A stretch of 64,000 nt of DNA from Phycisphaerales bacterium (GTDB lineage: Bacteria; Planctomycetota; Phycisphaerae; Phycisphaerales; JAGLTS01), in the NCBI GenBank assembly GCA_023135165.1, contig JAGLTS010000016.1, positions 37,180 through 101,179 on the forward strand, in the 5' to 3' direction. This document shows positions 44,044-53,026 of the stretch, piece after piece. The notes under the pieces are model-generated. The model saw only the letters and a program-made list of their open reading frames with translations, ran no database searches and had not been told where the DNA came from. Position numbers and translations under genes: made by a program. Within the stretch, counting starts at the first letter, position 1; every line of letters starts with the position of its first letter.

Positions 44044-45168
44044 TTATCCCTTCAGCGCATCGGGATTGAGCGCAGTCAGGTCGTCCACGACGAAGAGGCC
44101 GTCCTTGCGAATCACCTTGTCGTCAAATGTGATCGTTCCGCCGCCGTACTCGGGGCGCTGGATCAACACGAGATCCCAGTGGATCTCCGAGTCGTTGCCG
44201 TTCGGTGCTTCGTCGTAGGCTCGGCCGGGCGTGAAGTGCAGTGATCCGGCGATCTTCTCATCGAACAGGATGTCCTTCATCGCGTCGAGGATGTACGGGT
44301 TGAAGCCGATGGCGAACTCGCCGACGTACCGGGCGCCCTCATCCGTATCCAGGATGGCGTCGATCTTGTCGGCATTCTGATCGGCTGTCGCCTTCACGAT
44401 CTTGCCTGCCTTGAACTCGAAGCGCACGTTCTCGAACGTGATGCCGTTGTAGAGCGTCGGCGTGTTGTAGTGAATGATGCCGTTCACACTGTCGCGCACG
44501 GGCGCGGTGAAGCACTCGCCGTCGGGGATGTTCAGCTCGCCGCAGCACGGAATCGCGGGGATCCCCTTGATTGAGAACGTCAGATCCGTGTCGCCCGGGC
44601 CTTTGATGTGGACCTTGTCCGTCTTCTCCATGCGAGCCTTGAGCGCCGCGGCGGCACGGTCCATCCGCTTGTAGTCGAGCGTGCAGACGTCGAAGTAGAA
44701 CTTCTCGAACGCTTCGGTGCTCATCTGCGCGAGCTGCGCCATGCTCGGCGTCGGCCAGCGCAGGACGCACCACTTCGTCTCGTTGACGCGCACATCGAAG
44801 TGCACGGGCTTCATGTACATCCGCGTGTACTGCTTCATCTCGTCATCTGGAATGCCCGACATCTCGCTGACGTTGGCTGATCCGCGCAGGCCGATGTAGG
44901 CATCCATCTTCTTCATGCGATCGGCGTCATATTCGCCCCATGTCTTGATATTGTCCGCAGCGGCGCCGGTGACCAGGGCGCGCGTGAGCCTGTTGTTGCG
45001 GACGATGATGTGCGGGTGGCCGCCTGCCTTTCGGCAGGCGTCGATGAGCGCCAGGCCGATGGACTCAGGCGCGTCGAACAACTCGATGAGCAGGTGCTCG
45101 CCGGGCTGGATGCGGGTCGAGTGGTTGATGAGCAGTTCGGCGAGCGTGATGTTGCGGGGATCTTGCAT
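44044..45168 (-). CDS. Aminopeptidase, M29 family
   Basis: A 374-residue metallopeptidase like thermophilic aminopeptidases T/II (M29). Conserved parts include the acidic, metal-binding region ending GIPAIPCCGELNIPDGECF, then GIIHYNTPTLYNG, DEGARYVGEFAIGFNP and the C-terminal FTPGRAYDEAPNGNDSEIHWD, which supply Glu, His and Asp ligands for two metals. The length (family about 400) fits. ATG 45168 has AGGAA upstream; an earlier start would run over the divergent threonine aldolase gene. Cytoplasmic, likely broad amino-acid release from peptides. Confidence 0.9.
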   Translation of the reverse strand: MQDPRNITLAELLINHSTRIQPGEHLLIELFDAPESIGLALIDACRKAGGHPHIIVRNNRLTRALVTGAAADNIKTWGEYDADRMKKMDAYIGLRGSANVSEMSGIPDDEMKQYTRMYMKPVHFDVRVNETKWCVLRWPTPSMAQLAQMSTEAFEKFYFDVCTLDYKRMDRAAAALKARMEKTDKVHIKGPGDTDLTFSIKGIPAIPCCGELNIPDGECFTAPVRDSVNGIIHYNTPTLYNGITFENVRFEFKAGKIVKATADQNADKIDAILDTDEGARYVGEFAIGFNPYILDAMKDILFDEKIAGSLHFTPGRAYDEAPNGNDSEIHWDLVLIQRPEYGGGTITFDDKVIRKDGLFVVDDLTALNPDALKG

Positions 45169-45299
45169 GACGTTGGTTCCTGTCCGGTTCTGTCGACGTA
45201 TGAGGGAGCCAGCCATGATAGTGCAATCCGGGATCGGGAAGGGGTGGGGGGCCGTGCCGTTCGCTTGGGCCATGCCATGCCGGGCCGTAGAATGTCGTG

Positions 45300-46334
45300 A
45301 TGCCCAAACGCCCCATTGATCTGCGAAGTGACACGGTGACGCAGCCGACCGCTGCGATGAAGCGGGCGATGATGGATGCGCCGCTCGGTGACGATGTGCT
45401 GGGCGATGATCCGACCGTCCAGGCGCTCGAGGAGCGATGCGCGGTGCTGCTCGGCAAACAGGCGGCGGTCTTCGTTCCATCCGGTTCGATGGCGAATCAG
45501 CTTGCGATTCGGTCGCTGACCGAGCCGGGTGATGAGATCATCGGCGAGCAGGGGAGTCACTTCTTCCAATATGAGGCAGGGGCATTCGCGGCGCTCTCCG
45601 GGTGTAGCGTCAGCCTCATCGCGGGGGATCGGGGCATGTTCGACGCGAGTGATGTGCTGGCGAACATCAGGCCTGCCGACCAACACTTCCCCGTGACGAA
45701 GCTGGTCGTCGTCGAGAACACGCACAACGCAGGCGGCGGCACTGTCTGGCCTGTCACGCGGGTCGAGTCGGTCGCTGCCGCGGCGCGATCGGCGGATCTG
45801 CGTCTTCATCTCGACGGGGCACGGCTTATGAACGCCAGTGTCGCATCAGGTGCCGCGCCTGCCGATTACGCGAGGTTCTTCGACACTGTCTCGATGTGCT
45901 TCTCCAAGGGGCTTGGCGCACCGGTCGGATCGATCGTCGCAGGAGGTGAACAGGTCATCCACCGCGCACGCCGGTTCCGCAAGATGCTCGGCGGCGCGAT
46001 GCGCCAGTCAGGCTTGCTCGCGGCGGCAGCGCTGTACGCGCTCGATCATCACGTTGACCGACTCGCTGACGATCACGCCAACGCCCGTTTGCTCGCCGAC
46101 GGCATTGCTCAACTCCCACGGCTCACCGTCGATCCTGACGTCGTTGAGACGAACATCGTGTACTTCGATATCGACGAGCAGTGGGGCACCAGCGAGGCGC
46201 TGTGCGATCGCCTCGAATCGCGCAATGTTCTTATGCTCCCAGCCGGCCCTGGGCGTGTGCGTGCGGTGACCCATCTGGACGTGACGAGTGAGCAGGTGGC
46301 GGAAGCCATCGACGTGCTCGCAACGATCGTCTGA
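45300..46334 (+). CDS. ltaE: Low-specificity L-threonine aldolase
   Basis: A 344-residue PLP enzyme that splits threonine or allo-threonine to glycine and acetaldehyde. The N-terminus [18 protein letters not shown] is diagnostic. The PLP-stacking region [13 protein letters not shown], the Asp of [11 protein letters not shown] and the Schiff-base Lys in [12 protein letters not shown] are all present. The ATG at 45300 is preceded by a GTG at 45297 and an ATG at 45292 in another frame; 45300 fits the family start. It is divergent from the aminopeptidase gene, 131 bases apart. Confidence 0.94.
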   Translation: MPKRPIDLRSDTVTQPTAAMKRAMMDAPLGDDVLGDDPTVQALEERCAVLLGKQAAVFVPSGSMANQLAIRSLTEPGDEIIGEQGSHFFQYEAGAFAALSGCSVSLIAGDRGMFDASDVLANIRPADQHFPVTKLVVVENTHNAGGGTVWPVTRVESVAAAARSADLRLHLDGARLMNASVASGAAPADYARFFDTVSMCFSKGLGAPVGSIVAGGEQVIHRARRFRKMLGGAMRQSGLLAAAALYALDHHVDRLADDHANARLLADGIAQLPRLTVDPDVVETNIVYFDIDEQWGTSEALCDRLESRNVLMLPAGPGRVRAVTHLDVTSEQVAEAIDVLATIV

Positions 46335-46375
46335 TCGCTTCTCGCGCGTTACTGCCCCGCCTGCTCAGGTGGCGC

Positions 46376-46897
46376 TCATGGTCGGTCGGCTGCGTTCTCC
46401 GCATCGAAGAGCTGGCCCTGCTTGGGCACATCTCGCGGGCGCAGGCGGAGTTGACGCACCTCGTCGATGAACTCATCGAGCGCGTGGTATGCGTAGTACT
46501 CGCTTGCGAAGCGCAGATAGGCGATCTCATCCAGGTCGCGCAGCAGCGTCGCCACGCGCGAGCCAATCTCCCCGGAAGGTACCTCGCGGTCGAACGTGCG
46601 GAAGATGTCATCTTCGACCTGCTCGAACAGCCGCTGCTTGGCATCCTCGGGGATCGGCCGCTTGCCGCACGCCGCCTGGACGCCGGCCCGGATCTTGCGC
46701 GTGTCGAACGGGATGCGCGAGCCGTCCCTCTTGATGACCATGAGCCGTGTGGTTTCCTCGACGCGCTCGTAGGTGGTGAACCTCTTGCCGCACGCTTCGT
46801 TCAGGCACTGGCGGCGTCTGCGCACCGCGTGACCCGAGTCGGTCAGCCGACTGTCAATCACCTTGTCATCGTTTGTGTTACAGAACGGACAGATCAA
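46376..46897 (-). CDS. nrdR: Transcriptional repressor NrdR
   Basis: A 173-residue NrdR. The N-terminal zinc ribbon has CPFC and CLNEAC motifs (with VIDSR and GKRFTTYERVE between and after), followed by an ATP-cone domain (VIKRDGSRIPFDTRKIRAG, then the EVPSGEIGSRVATLLRDLD helices). NrdR senses dNTP/ATP and represses ribonucleotide reductase genes through NrdR boxes. No nrd genes are in the window. It is convergent with ltaE and divergent from infC. Confidence 0.95.
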   Translation of the reverse strand: MICPFCNTNDDKVIDSRLTDSGHAVRRRRQCLNEACGKRFTTYERVEETTRLMVIKRDGSRIPFDTRKIRAGVQAACGKRPIPEDAKQRLFEQVEDDIFRTFDREVPSGEIGSRVATLLRDLDEIAYLRFASEYYAYHALDEFIDEVRQLRLRPRDVPKQGQLFDAENAADRP

Positions 46898-47334
46898 GGC
46901 AAGGTACCCCAGGGGGCCGGTCGCGACGCGCCACTGCCCACCATCTTGGTGTGTCGGGGGCTGAGCGTCAAACGGCTGGGGGGTGGCCCACGGCGGGAGT
47001 AATCGGCCGCGTCGTCTTAAGCCGCCCCGTTATCTGGAACTTGCTTATTGCCCCCGGAGGGAGATGCCGATATCTTCTTAGGTGGAATGGTTCGGTGGCT
47101 CGGCTGCCGAAGGTCGATGGTGGAACGTCATCAGGGGATGCGTGTGCCCAGCTTTCGAACTTGCGATCTCCATGTTGCCGAGGCGTCTGTGCACGTTCGC
47201 TGATGCAAGCAACTGGTCTGATCGTCCATTCCGACCCCTCCTCCCGACAGTTTCCCGCGTCGTTCGGTGACGCCTCCATATTCGGCGGCGACCGCTCGGC
47301 CTGACCCCGCTCACTTGCATAAAGGAATCCGCTC
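46898..47334 (+). other. Divergent regulatory gap between nrdR and infC
   Basis: There are 437 bases with no credible gene. Open frames on either strand lack family likeness and ribosome sites. The gap should contain the promoters of nrdR (minus) and infC (plus) and a long infC leader, but I could not pick reliable -35/-10 pairs. The last 15 bases hold AAAGGAA (47321-47327) that serves the AUC start of infC. Confidence 0.5.
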
Positions 47335-48186
47335 ATCGCCAGACGACGTTACTTCAAGCCGGTCCCTCCCCCCAAGAAGCTCCGTGTGAACCGGGAGATC
47401 CGCATCTCGCCGGTCCGGCTCGTCGACGAAGACAACAACCAGGTCGGCGTCGTGGAACTTCAGGAGGCATACCGACTCGCTGAGGAGGCGGAACTGGACC
47501 TCGTCGAGGTCGCGCCCCATTCCCGTCCGCCGGTCTGCCGAATCATGGACTACGGCAAGCACCGCTACGAGGAATCCAAGAAGGAGCAGCGGGCACGCGC
47601 CAAGACCAAAGCCGCGGAAATGAAGGAGGTTCGGCTGGGACGCACCATCAAGGTCGACCCGCACGACATCGCCATCCGCGTGAAGAGAGCACACAAGTTC
47701 CTCATGGCGGGGCACAAGGTGCAGATCACCCAACAGTTTCGCGGACGCGAGATGATGCACCGACACCTCGGCAGGGAGATTCTGCAGCGCGTCGTTGAGC
47801 AACTGGCTGACGTCTCCAAGGTCGAGATCCCACCCCGGCAGGTCGGCAACCGCATGCACATCATCCTCATGCCGGACCGCGACAAGATCCGCGCGATCCA
47901 AAAGGAAGAAGCGAAGCAGGCTCAAGCCGAGGGGCGGGAGGCAGCCGAGGCTCTCAAGCCTGACGTCATCGAGCCTGATGCCGTCGAGCCTGATGCCGTC
48001 GAGCCTGAGGTCGTTGAACCTGAGGTCGTTGAACCTGAGGTCGTTGAGCCTGAGGTCGTTGAGCCTGAGGTCGTTGAGCCTGAGGTCGTTGAGCCTGAGG
48101 TCGTTGAGCCTGAGGTCGTTGAGCCTGAGGTCGTTGAGCCTGAGGTCGTTGAGCCGCAGGCCGAGGCTGAGACCCGCGAGGCATAA
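47335..48186 (+). CDS. infC: Translation initiation factor IF-3 with AUC start and acidic repeat tail
   Basis: A 283-residue IF-3. The N domain begins [18 protein letters not shown] and contains [20 protein letters not shown]; the C domain has [20 protein letters not shown] and [16 protein letters not shown]. No ATG, GTG or TTG lies between an in-frame stop at 47320 and the GTG at 47386, yet the codons before 47386 encode the basic [16 protein letters not shown] region seen in relatives. The ATC at 47335 has AAAGGAA eight bases upstream and gives that N-terminus. AUU/AUC starts are known for infC and let IF-3 control its own synthesis. After residue 205 an acidic tail made of EPEVV-type repeats replaces the normal end. 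rpmI and rplT are not downstream. Confidence 0.9.
   Translation: MARRRYFKPVPPPKKLRVNREIRISPVRLVDEDNNQVGVVELQEAYRLAEEAELDLVEVAPHSRPPVCRIMDYGKHRYEESKKEQRARAKTKAAEMKEVRLGRTIKVDPHDIAIRVKRAHKFLMAGHKVQITQQFRGREMMHRHLGREILQRVVEQLADVSKVEIPPRQVGNRMHIILMPDRDKIRAIQKEEAKQAQAEGREAAEALKPDVIEPDAVEPDAVEPEVVEPEVVEPEVVEPEVVEPEVVEPEVVEPEVVEPEVVEPEVVEPEVVEPQAEAETREA
47971..48150 (+). repeat. infC: 15-bp tandem repeat in the 3' end of infC
   Basis: Twelve in-frame 15-base units fill 47971-48150. The first two encode EPDAV, the next ten EPEVV with almost identical DNA (GAG/GAA CCT GAG GTC GTT). Near identity of the units points to recent expansion or ongoing copy-number change. Confidence 0.95.
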
Positions 48187-48419
48187 ACCGGATGAGTCCC
48201 ACGGTTCTGTGGGGGTGTGGGGGTGCTGTTGGGGGTTCGGTCCGGACGATGCCCGCCTAGCCGCGAACGAGGGTGCTGCTACCGTGCCTTGCTGCTCCTC
48301 AAGCGGTGGGCAACTGCGTATCCTTGTCAGTGACGGATCAACTCCCTGCAACCCTCGCCGGCCATCGACCGGTGTGAGCGGCCTCGCAGGCGACTGTGAC
48401 CCCTGATGGAGCAACCACC

Positions 48420-50168
48420 ATGGCAACACCCACGAACCCTACGACGCCCACCGAGTCGAAGACCCAAACCCAGTGCTCGCGAACGCCTCACGCCACGCTC
48501 AGCCCACAGGCCGCCGCCAAGCTCGACAGCCATCAGCAGCGCCCGGACATGCGCGACGTTGATCCGCACAACGTCACCATCTCCGGATTCGTGCTCGACG
48601 AGTCGTATGGCCCGGACAACCCGACTGAAGCTCTTCAGCACATCGACCGCGACATCCCCGAGCCGGGTGTTTTTCCCTTCACACGCGGCGTTCACAAGGG
48701 CATGTACCGCGACCGGCTTTGGACGATGCGCCAGTTCGCCGGCTTCGGCTCGGCTGACGATACGAATCAGCGCTTCAAGTACCTGCTCGACCAGGCCAAG
48801 GGCACCAAGGCGAACACCGGCCTGTCCACCGCGTTTGACCTGCCCACGCTCATGGGACGCGACTCCGACGACCCGCTCTCCAGCGGCGAGGTCGGTAAGT
48901 GCGGCGTCGCTATCGACACGATCGAGGACATGCACCGCCTCTACGCGGACATCCCCGTCGATCGCGTCTCCGTCTCCCAGACCATCAACGCGCCCGCTGC
49001 GATCATCTGGGCGATGTACATCGGCATGGCGAAGCAGCGCGGCATGAACATGGCTGACCTCGCGGGCACGCTGCAGAACGACATCCTCAAAGAGTTCCAC
49101 GCACAGAACGAATGGGTCTACCCGCCTGAGCCTTCCGTCAAGCTCGTTGTGGATACGATCGAGTATGCGACGGAGCACCTGCCTCGCTGGAACTCCGTCT
49201 CGATCTCCGGCTACCACATCCGTGAGGCGGGTTCGACCGCGACGCAGGAGCTCGCCTTCACGCTCCGCGACGGCATGGAGTATGTCGAGGAGTCCATCAA
49301 GCGAGGTCTGGATGTCGATGCCTTCGCACCACGGCTGAGCCACTTCTTCAACAGCCACAACGAGTTCTTCGAGGAAATCTGCAAGCTTCGCGCTGCACGC
49401 CGAATCTGGGCACGTGCGATGAAGGAGCGATACGGCGCGAAGAGCGAACGCTCCATGTGGATGCGCACGCACGTCCAGACCGCAGGGTGCTCACTCACCG
49501 AGCAGCAGCCCTACAACAACCTCATCCGCGTCGCCTATCAAGCCATGGCGGGTGTGCTCGGCGGATGCCAGTCGCTGCACACCGACTCGATGGATGAGAC
49601 GCTCGGCCTGCCGACGCAAGAGGCCTGCACGCTGGCACTTCGTACGCAGCAAGTCCTCGCGCACGAGACGGGCGTCACACGCACCGTCGATCCGCTCGCA
49701 GGCTCATGGTTCATCGAGTCGCTCACCGATCAGATGGAAGCGGAGGCGAACCGCATGATCGCTGAGATCGACGAGATGGGCGGCGTCGTCGCGGGAATCA
49801 ACAAGGGTTACTTCCGCCGATCCATCGCCGAGGCCAGCCATCGCTACAGCCAGGAAGTGGAGGCGGGCGATCGTCTCACCGTCGGCGTCAACGCATACGT
49901 CGACGAGAACGAGCAGCGCACCGTGGAGATCCTCGAGATCACCGAGCAGGTCGAGATCGACCAGTGTGAACACCTCGACGACTTCAAGAAGCGCCGCGAC
50001 AGCGACGGCGCCAAGCGGGCGCTCGACGCCATCCGCGATGCTGCGAAAAAGGACCGGAACGTCATGCCCGCCCTGATCGACGGCGCGATGGCGAACTGCA
50101 CGATGGGCGAGATGGTCCAGGCCATGGTCGACATCTACGGCCGATACACCGGCGGCCCGGAGTGGTGA
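48420..50168 (+). CDS. Methylmalonyl-CoA mutase family, catalytic subunit without B12 domain
   Basis: A 582-residue acyl-CoA mutase large subunit. The TIM-barrel substrate domain is clear: FPFTRGVHKGMYRDRLWTMR and QFAGFGSADDTNQRFKYLL near residues 80-120, NTGLSTAFDLPTLMG, then NSVSISGYHIREAGSTATQE and TAGCSLTEQQPYNN. The C-terminal cobalamin-binding (DxHxxG) domain is absent, so a separate small subunit elsewhere is required, as in two-part mutases. Substrate could be methylmalonyl-CoA or a related acyl-CoA. ATG 48420 has GGAG upstream. It follows infC after a 233-base gap with no gene. Confidence 0.9.
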   Translation: MATPTNPTTPTESKTQTQCSRTPHATLSPQAAAKLDSHQQRPDMRDVDPHNVTISGFVLDESYGPDNPTEALQHIDRDIPEPGVFPFTRGVHKGMYRDRLWTMRQFAGFGSADDTNQRFKYLLDQAKGTKANTGLSTAFDLPTLMGRDSDDPLSSGEVGKCGVAIDTIEDMHRLYADIPVDRVSVSQTINAPAAIIWAMYIGMAKQRGMNMADLAGTLQNDILKEFHAQNEWVYPPEPSVKLVVDTIEYATEHLPRWNSVSISGYHIREAGSTATQELAFTLRDGMEYVEESIKRGLDVDAFAPRLSHFFNSHNEFFEEICKLRAARRIWARAMKERYGAKSERSMWMRTHVQTAGCSLTEQQPYNNLIRVAYQAMAGVLGGCQSLHTDSMDETLGLPTQEACTLALRTQQVLAHETGVTRTVDPLAGSWFIESLTDQMEAEANRMIAEIDEMGGVVAGINKGYFRRSIAEASHRYSQEVEAGDRLTVGVNAYVDENEQRTVEILEITEQVEIDQCEHLDDFKKRRDSDGAKRALDAIRDAAKKDRNVMPALIDGAMANCTMGEMVQAMVDIYGRYTGGPEW

Positions 50169-50205
50169 TGCCGTTGAGCCGCGCCCCGAGGGGAAGCGCG
50201 TTGGC

Positions 50206-50673
50206 TCAGCGCACCTCGACGGTCATTTCGATCTCGACCGGCACATCCAGCGGCAGGCTCGCACAGCCCACCGCGGCGCGGGCGTGCTTGCCGCGATCGC
50301 CGAACAACTCGACGACCAGTTCACTCGCGCCGTTCGCGACCTTCGGCGGATCGCTGAATGATGGATCACACGCGACGAAGCAGCCGAGGCGAACGATGCG
50401 GACGATCTTGTCAAGCCCATCGACGCCGCCACCGAGTTCCGCCGCGACAATCGCCAGGCCGTTGAGAGCGCACTGGCGGGCACACGCCTTGGCCGTGTCC
50501 ACATCGACGTTCGTGGGCACTTTGCCGATCGCTATAAGTTCGCCATCGCGTAAAGGAAGCTGTCCGCTCACGAAGATCAGATTGCCCGTTCGGACGGCAG
50601 GGACGTAGGCAGCCACCGGTTTGGGGGCATCGGGAAGCACCAGACCAAGTTCGTTGAAGCGATCACGAATCAC
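50206..50673 (-). CDS. RidA/YjgF-family protein
   Basis: A 155-residue RidA-family protein, probably an enamine/imine deaminase. It has VPAVRTGNLIFVSGQLPLRDGE near the start (cited in two parts), VDTAKACARQCALNGLAIVA, and the closing LPLDVPVEIEMTVEV. The active-site Arg of true RidA (before the end) is not clear: the segment reads AAVGCASLPLDV, so it may belong to a YjgF subgroup without deaminase activity. It converges with the mutase gene. Confidence 0.85.
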   Translation of the reverse strand: MIRDRFNELGLVLPDAPKPVAAYVPAVRTGNLIFVSGQLPLRDGELIAIGKVPTNVDVDTAKACARQCALNGLAIVAAELGGGVDGLDKIVRIVRLGCFVACDPSFSDPPKVANGASELVVELFGDRGKHARAAVGCASLPLDVPVEIEMTVEVR

Positions 50674-50810
50674 AGGGAGGATCCTTTCGCGTTGGGGGCT
50701 GCCTCACACGGAAAACCACAAAGCAGGCAACCGTGGGGCTGTGGTTTCACGTATTCTCCATTGTGGACAGCCGACTGCAAGTGGCCGACCCGAAACAGGG
50801 GATTGTCACC

Positions 50811-51815
50811 ATGACTACGAGGCGAACCCGCGGACTGGCGCTCATCGAAGTTATCGTCATCATGGCGATGGTGTGTCTGTTGGTGGTTCTCCTGCTGCCC
50901 CTGCTGAATACGCCGTGGCGGCCGCGCGCGCCGGGTGATGCAGCCCTGCACACGCGAGATGCTGCGCAGGTCCGTGAGATTCACAAGGGCCTGATCATGT
51001 GGGCGCAACAGAACAGCGATGCCTACCCGCTTCCGAGTGAGATTGACGCCGCGAGTGATACGATCACCGTCGACGGAGATGCATCGCGGAAGAACGCATC
51101 CGGCTCGATCTACTCGATTCTGGTCTACAACGGTCTCGTCATGCCGGATGTCCTGATCAGTCCGCTTGAGCCGAGCGATGAGATCGTGAAGAAGGACGAC
51201 TACGAGTACTACGATCCATCCGCTGCGGTGAATCCAAGCAGGGCGAGGTGGGACCCAGCGTTTCGTGGAACACCACGAGATATCCGCGACGGCCAGACCG
51301 GGCCGGGCAATGTGTCGTACGCCCATCTTGCTCTGGCCGGGCCTAGGCGGATGGCTGAATGGCGGGCGACGCTCAACAGTGACTACCCCGTCTTGGCAAA
51401 TCGTGGGCCGGAGGAACTGAACGGAACGTGGGATTCGACGACGCATGCGATCACCGGCACGGCGCTCGCGCCAGGTATGACCGGCACGTCCAGCATCACG
51501 CTGCGCATGCACGGTTTTGCTGATTCCTGGGAGGGCAACGTCGCCTACAACGACAACCACGTCATATTCGAAACCACGACGCATCGGCCCGACTTTGTGT
51601 ATCAGGCGACATCCGGTGAGCAGACGCTTCAGATCTGCGACGGGTTCTTCCTCGACGAGGCTAACCCCACTGTCGGCGCTCCGTTTCCCGATCTGAACGA
51701 CATCAACATCTACCTCGGCCTGTTCCGCGTCGGCCCCACCGCAGCCCAGCAGTCCGAGCACGGCCTGATCAGCGACTACATCTCTGCCGCCCGCTGGTTC
51801 GACGGCCAGGACTGA
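50811..51815 (+). CDS. Type II-secretion/pilin-like protein with prepilin signal
   Basis: A 334-residue protein with a type III (prepilin) signal: RRTRGLALIEVIVIMAMVCLL, cut here as RRTRG then LALIEVIVIMA, with Glu at +5 after the Gly cleavage site. The following helix is about 20 residues. The large extracytoplasmic part resembles planctomycetal DUF1559/pseudopilin proteins (IHKGLIMWAQQNSDAYPLPS, WDPAFRGTPRD, NVSYAHLALAG, VAYNDNHVIFE). PilD encoded at 29833 could process it. ATG 50811 has AGGGG upstream. It is a single gene. Confidence 0.82.
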   Translation: MTTRRTRGLALIEVIVIMAMVCLLVVLLLPLLNTPWRPRAPGDAALHTRDAAQVREIHKGLIMWAQQNSDAYPLPSEIDAASDTITVDGDASRKNASGSIYSILVYNGLVMPDVLISPLEPSDEIVKKDDYEYYDPSAAVNPSRARWDPAFRGTPRDIRDGQTGPGNVSYAHLALAGPRRMAEWRATLNSDYPVLANRGPEELNGTWDSTTHAITGTALAPGMTGTSSITLRMHGFADSWEGNVAYNDNHVIFETTTHRPDFVYQATSGEQTLQICDGFFLDEANPTVGAPFPDLNDINIYLGLFRVGPTAAQQSEHGLISDYISAARWFDGQD

Positions 51816-51946
51816 TCCGCAGCGCACCCACATCACCGGCTCGCGGGCGGTCCATTCGCGGATGTGCCAAGCGGCCGAGACACTGGACAATCGCAAGGAG
51901 AACTGCCTTGCGCGCGACCTGCCTCCCGACTCGCTCTTACCCGATG

Positions 51947-52876
51947 CTACGTCGGCGGCGCAGCGTCGTCAGGCTCGACATCACCGTGCTTGCCGTCACT
52001 GGCGTCGGCTTCAGACGGCAAGCCAGCCGATTCCGTCATCTGTGTTTCATCGTCGACGGGAGGTGTCTCCGGCGGGGAATCTGCGGCTGCCGGATATGTG
52101 GCGTCCTCGCGCTCGGGATGACCAAACCACGATCGCTTGTCCTCGCTGTACATGGCCTCGAGGAGGTCTTGGACATCCTGCATCGAACCATCCGCTGGAA
52201 CCCAGCCGGTCTCGATATCGGGGAAGTCCTGCTTGCAGTGTTCGATTTTGTGTTTGTTTGGAAACCGAATCGGGCACCAGAACGACTCGACGTTTCGGAG
52301 CATCTCGGCGCCCATCGAGTACACGCCGGTCATCCAGTCGCAGTACAGGCACCAAAGCAGGTCGTGGCCGACGAGATCCTGAAACTTGTGCCTGCTGAGG
52401 TTAATCCACTCACCGTGCCGGTATGCAGGGAAACCGAGCAATCGCACGAGGATGGGGTAGGCGACGATCTCCGTGAGGCGCACGACCCAGAACCCGGGCA
52501 GGGCGAACACGGTGAGCCACAGGGCGAGACGGTTGCGCCACCAGCCCACCTCTTGGTCAAGGAATCGCACGATACGCGGGCCCCGCACAGCCTTGCGGTG
52601 CGTGAACTCATGTGCGGCGATCCAGAGCTGGACGACAGCAACTTGGGCGACGATCGCGCCGATCAGCCCCATCCAACCGGCGAGCACAGCGCCGATGATC
52701 CAAGGGATCCACATCATCACTGCGAGGATCACATCGAGCAGCGGCGCACGCGTACACGTATCGGAAAGACGGCGACCAACACCGCCGAGGTGCGGCAGGA
52801 GCGTGAAAACCAGGGCGAGAGCGATTTCGAGCACGGAGACGACGGCGATCGACCGGAAGAAACCAATGATGTCCAT
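51947..52876 (-). CDS. Membrane protein of unknown function
   Basis: A 309-residue protein with about four membrane helices (about 5-27, 45-66, 66-86 and 120-148), a conserved-looking AAHEFTHRKAVRGPR loop with two His and one Glu, and a Cys/Trp-rich cytoplasmic segment LLWCLYCDWMTGVYSMGA followed by FWCPIRFPNKHKIEHC. The tail is acidic and disordered. HEFTH is similar to a gluzincin HExxH site (it matches H-E-x-x-H), so a membrane metalloprotease is possible, but a third ligand is not evident. ATG 52876 has GGAGG seven bases upstream. It stands alone. Confidence 0.72.
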   Translation of the reverse strand: MDIIGFFRSIAVVSVLEIALALVFTLLPHLGGVGRRLSDTCTRAPLLDVILAVMMWIPWIIGAVLAGWMGLIGAIVAQVAVVQLWIAAHEFTHRKAVRGPRIVRFLDQEVGWWRNRLALWLTVFALPGFWVVRLTEIVAYPILVRLLGFPAYRHGEWINLSRHKFQDLVGHDLLWCLYCDWMTGVYSMGAEMLRNVESFWCPIRFPNKHKIEHCKQDFPDIETGWVPADGSMQDVQDLLEAMYSEDKRSWFGHPEREDATYPAAADSPPETPPVDDETQMTESAGLPSEADASDGKHGDVEPDDAAPPT

Positions 52877-53026
52877 GCGACTGCCTCCATCACGGGCAAG
52901 GGATGCGCGATCATCGTACCCGCCTGTGCCGATGCGCGTGTGGATGCGTCTGGAACGTCGCCATCCTGCTGCTGCCGGGGGGACTCTTCGCACATCACGT
53001 CAGGCCGTGCATCCAGCCATCCTTCC

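Noticed and set aside
46873..47304. 143-codon open frame in the nrdR-infC gap
   Set aside because: No family likeness and irregular codon use; treated as leader and promoter DNA.
48205..48240. Three G5 runs just after infC
   Set aside because: Only three full runs plus a GG, so it does not meet the four-run quadruplex rule.
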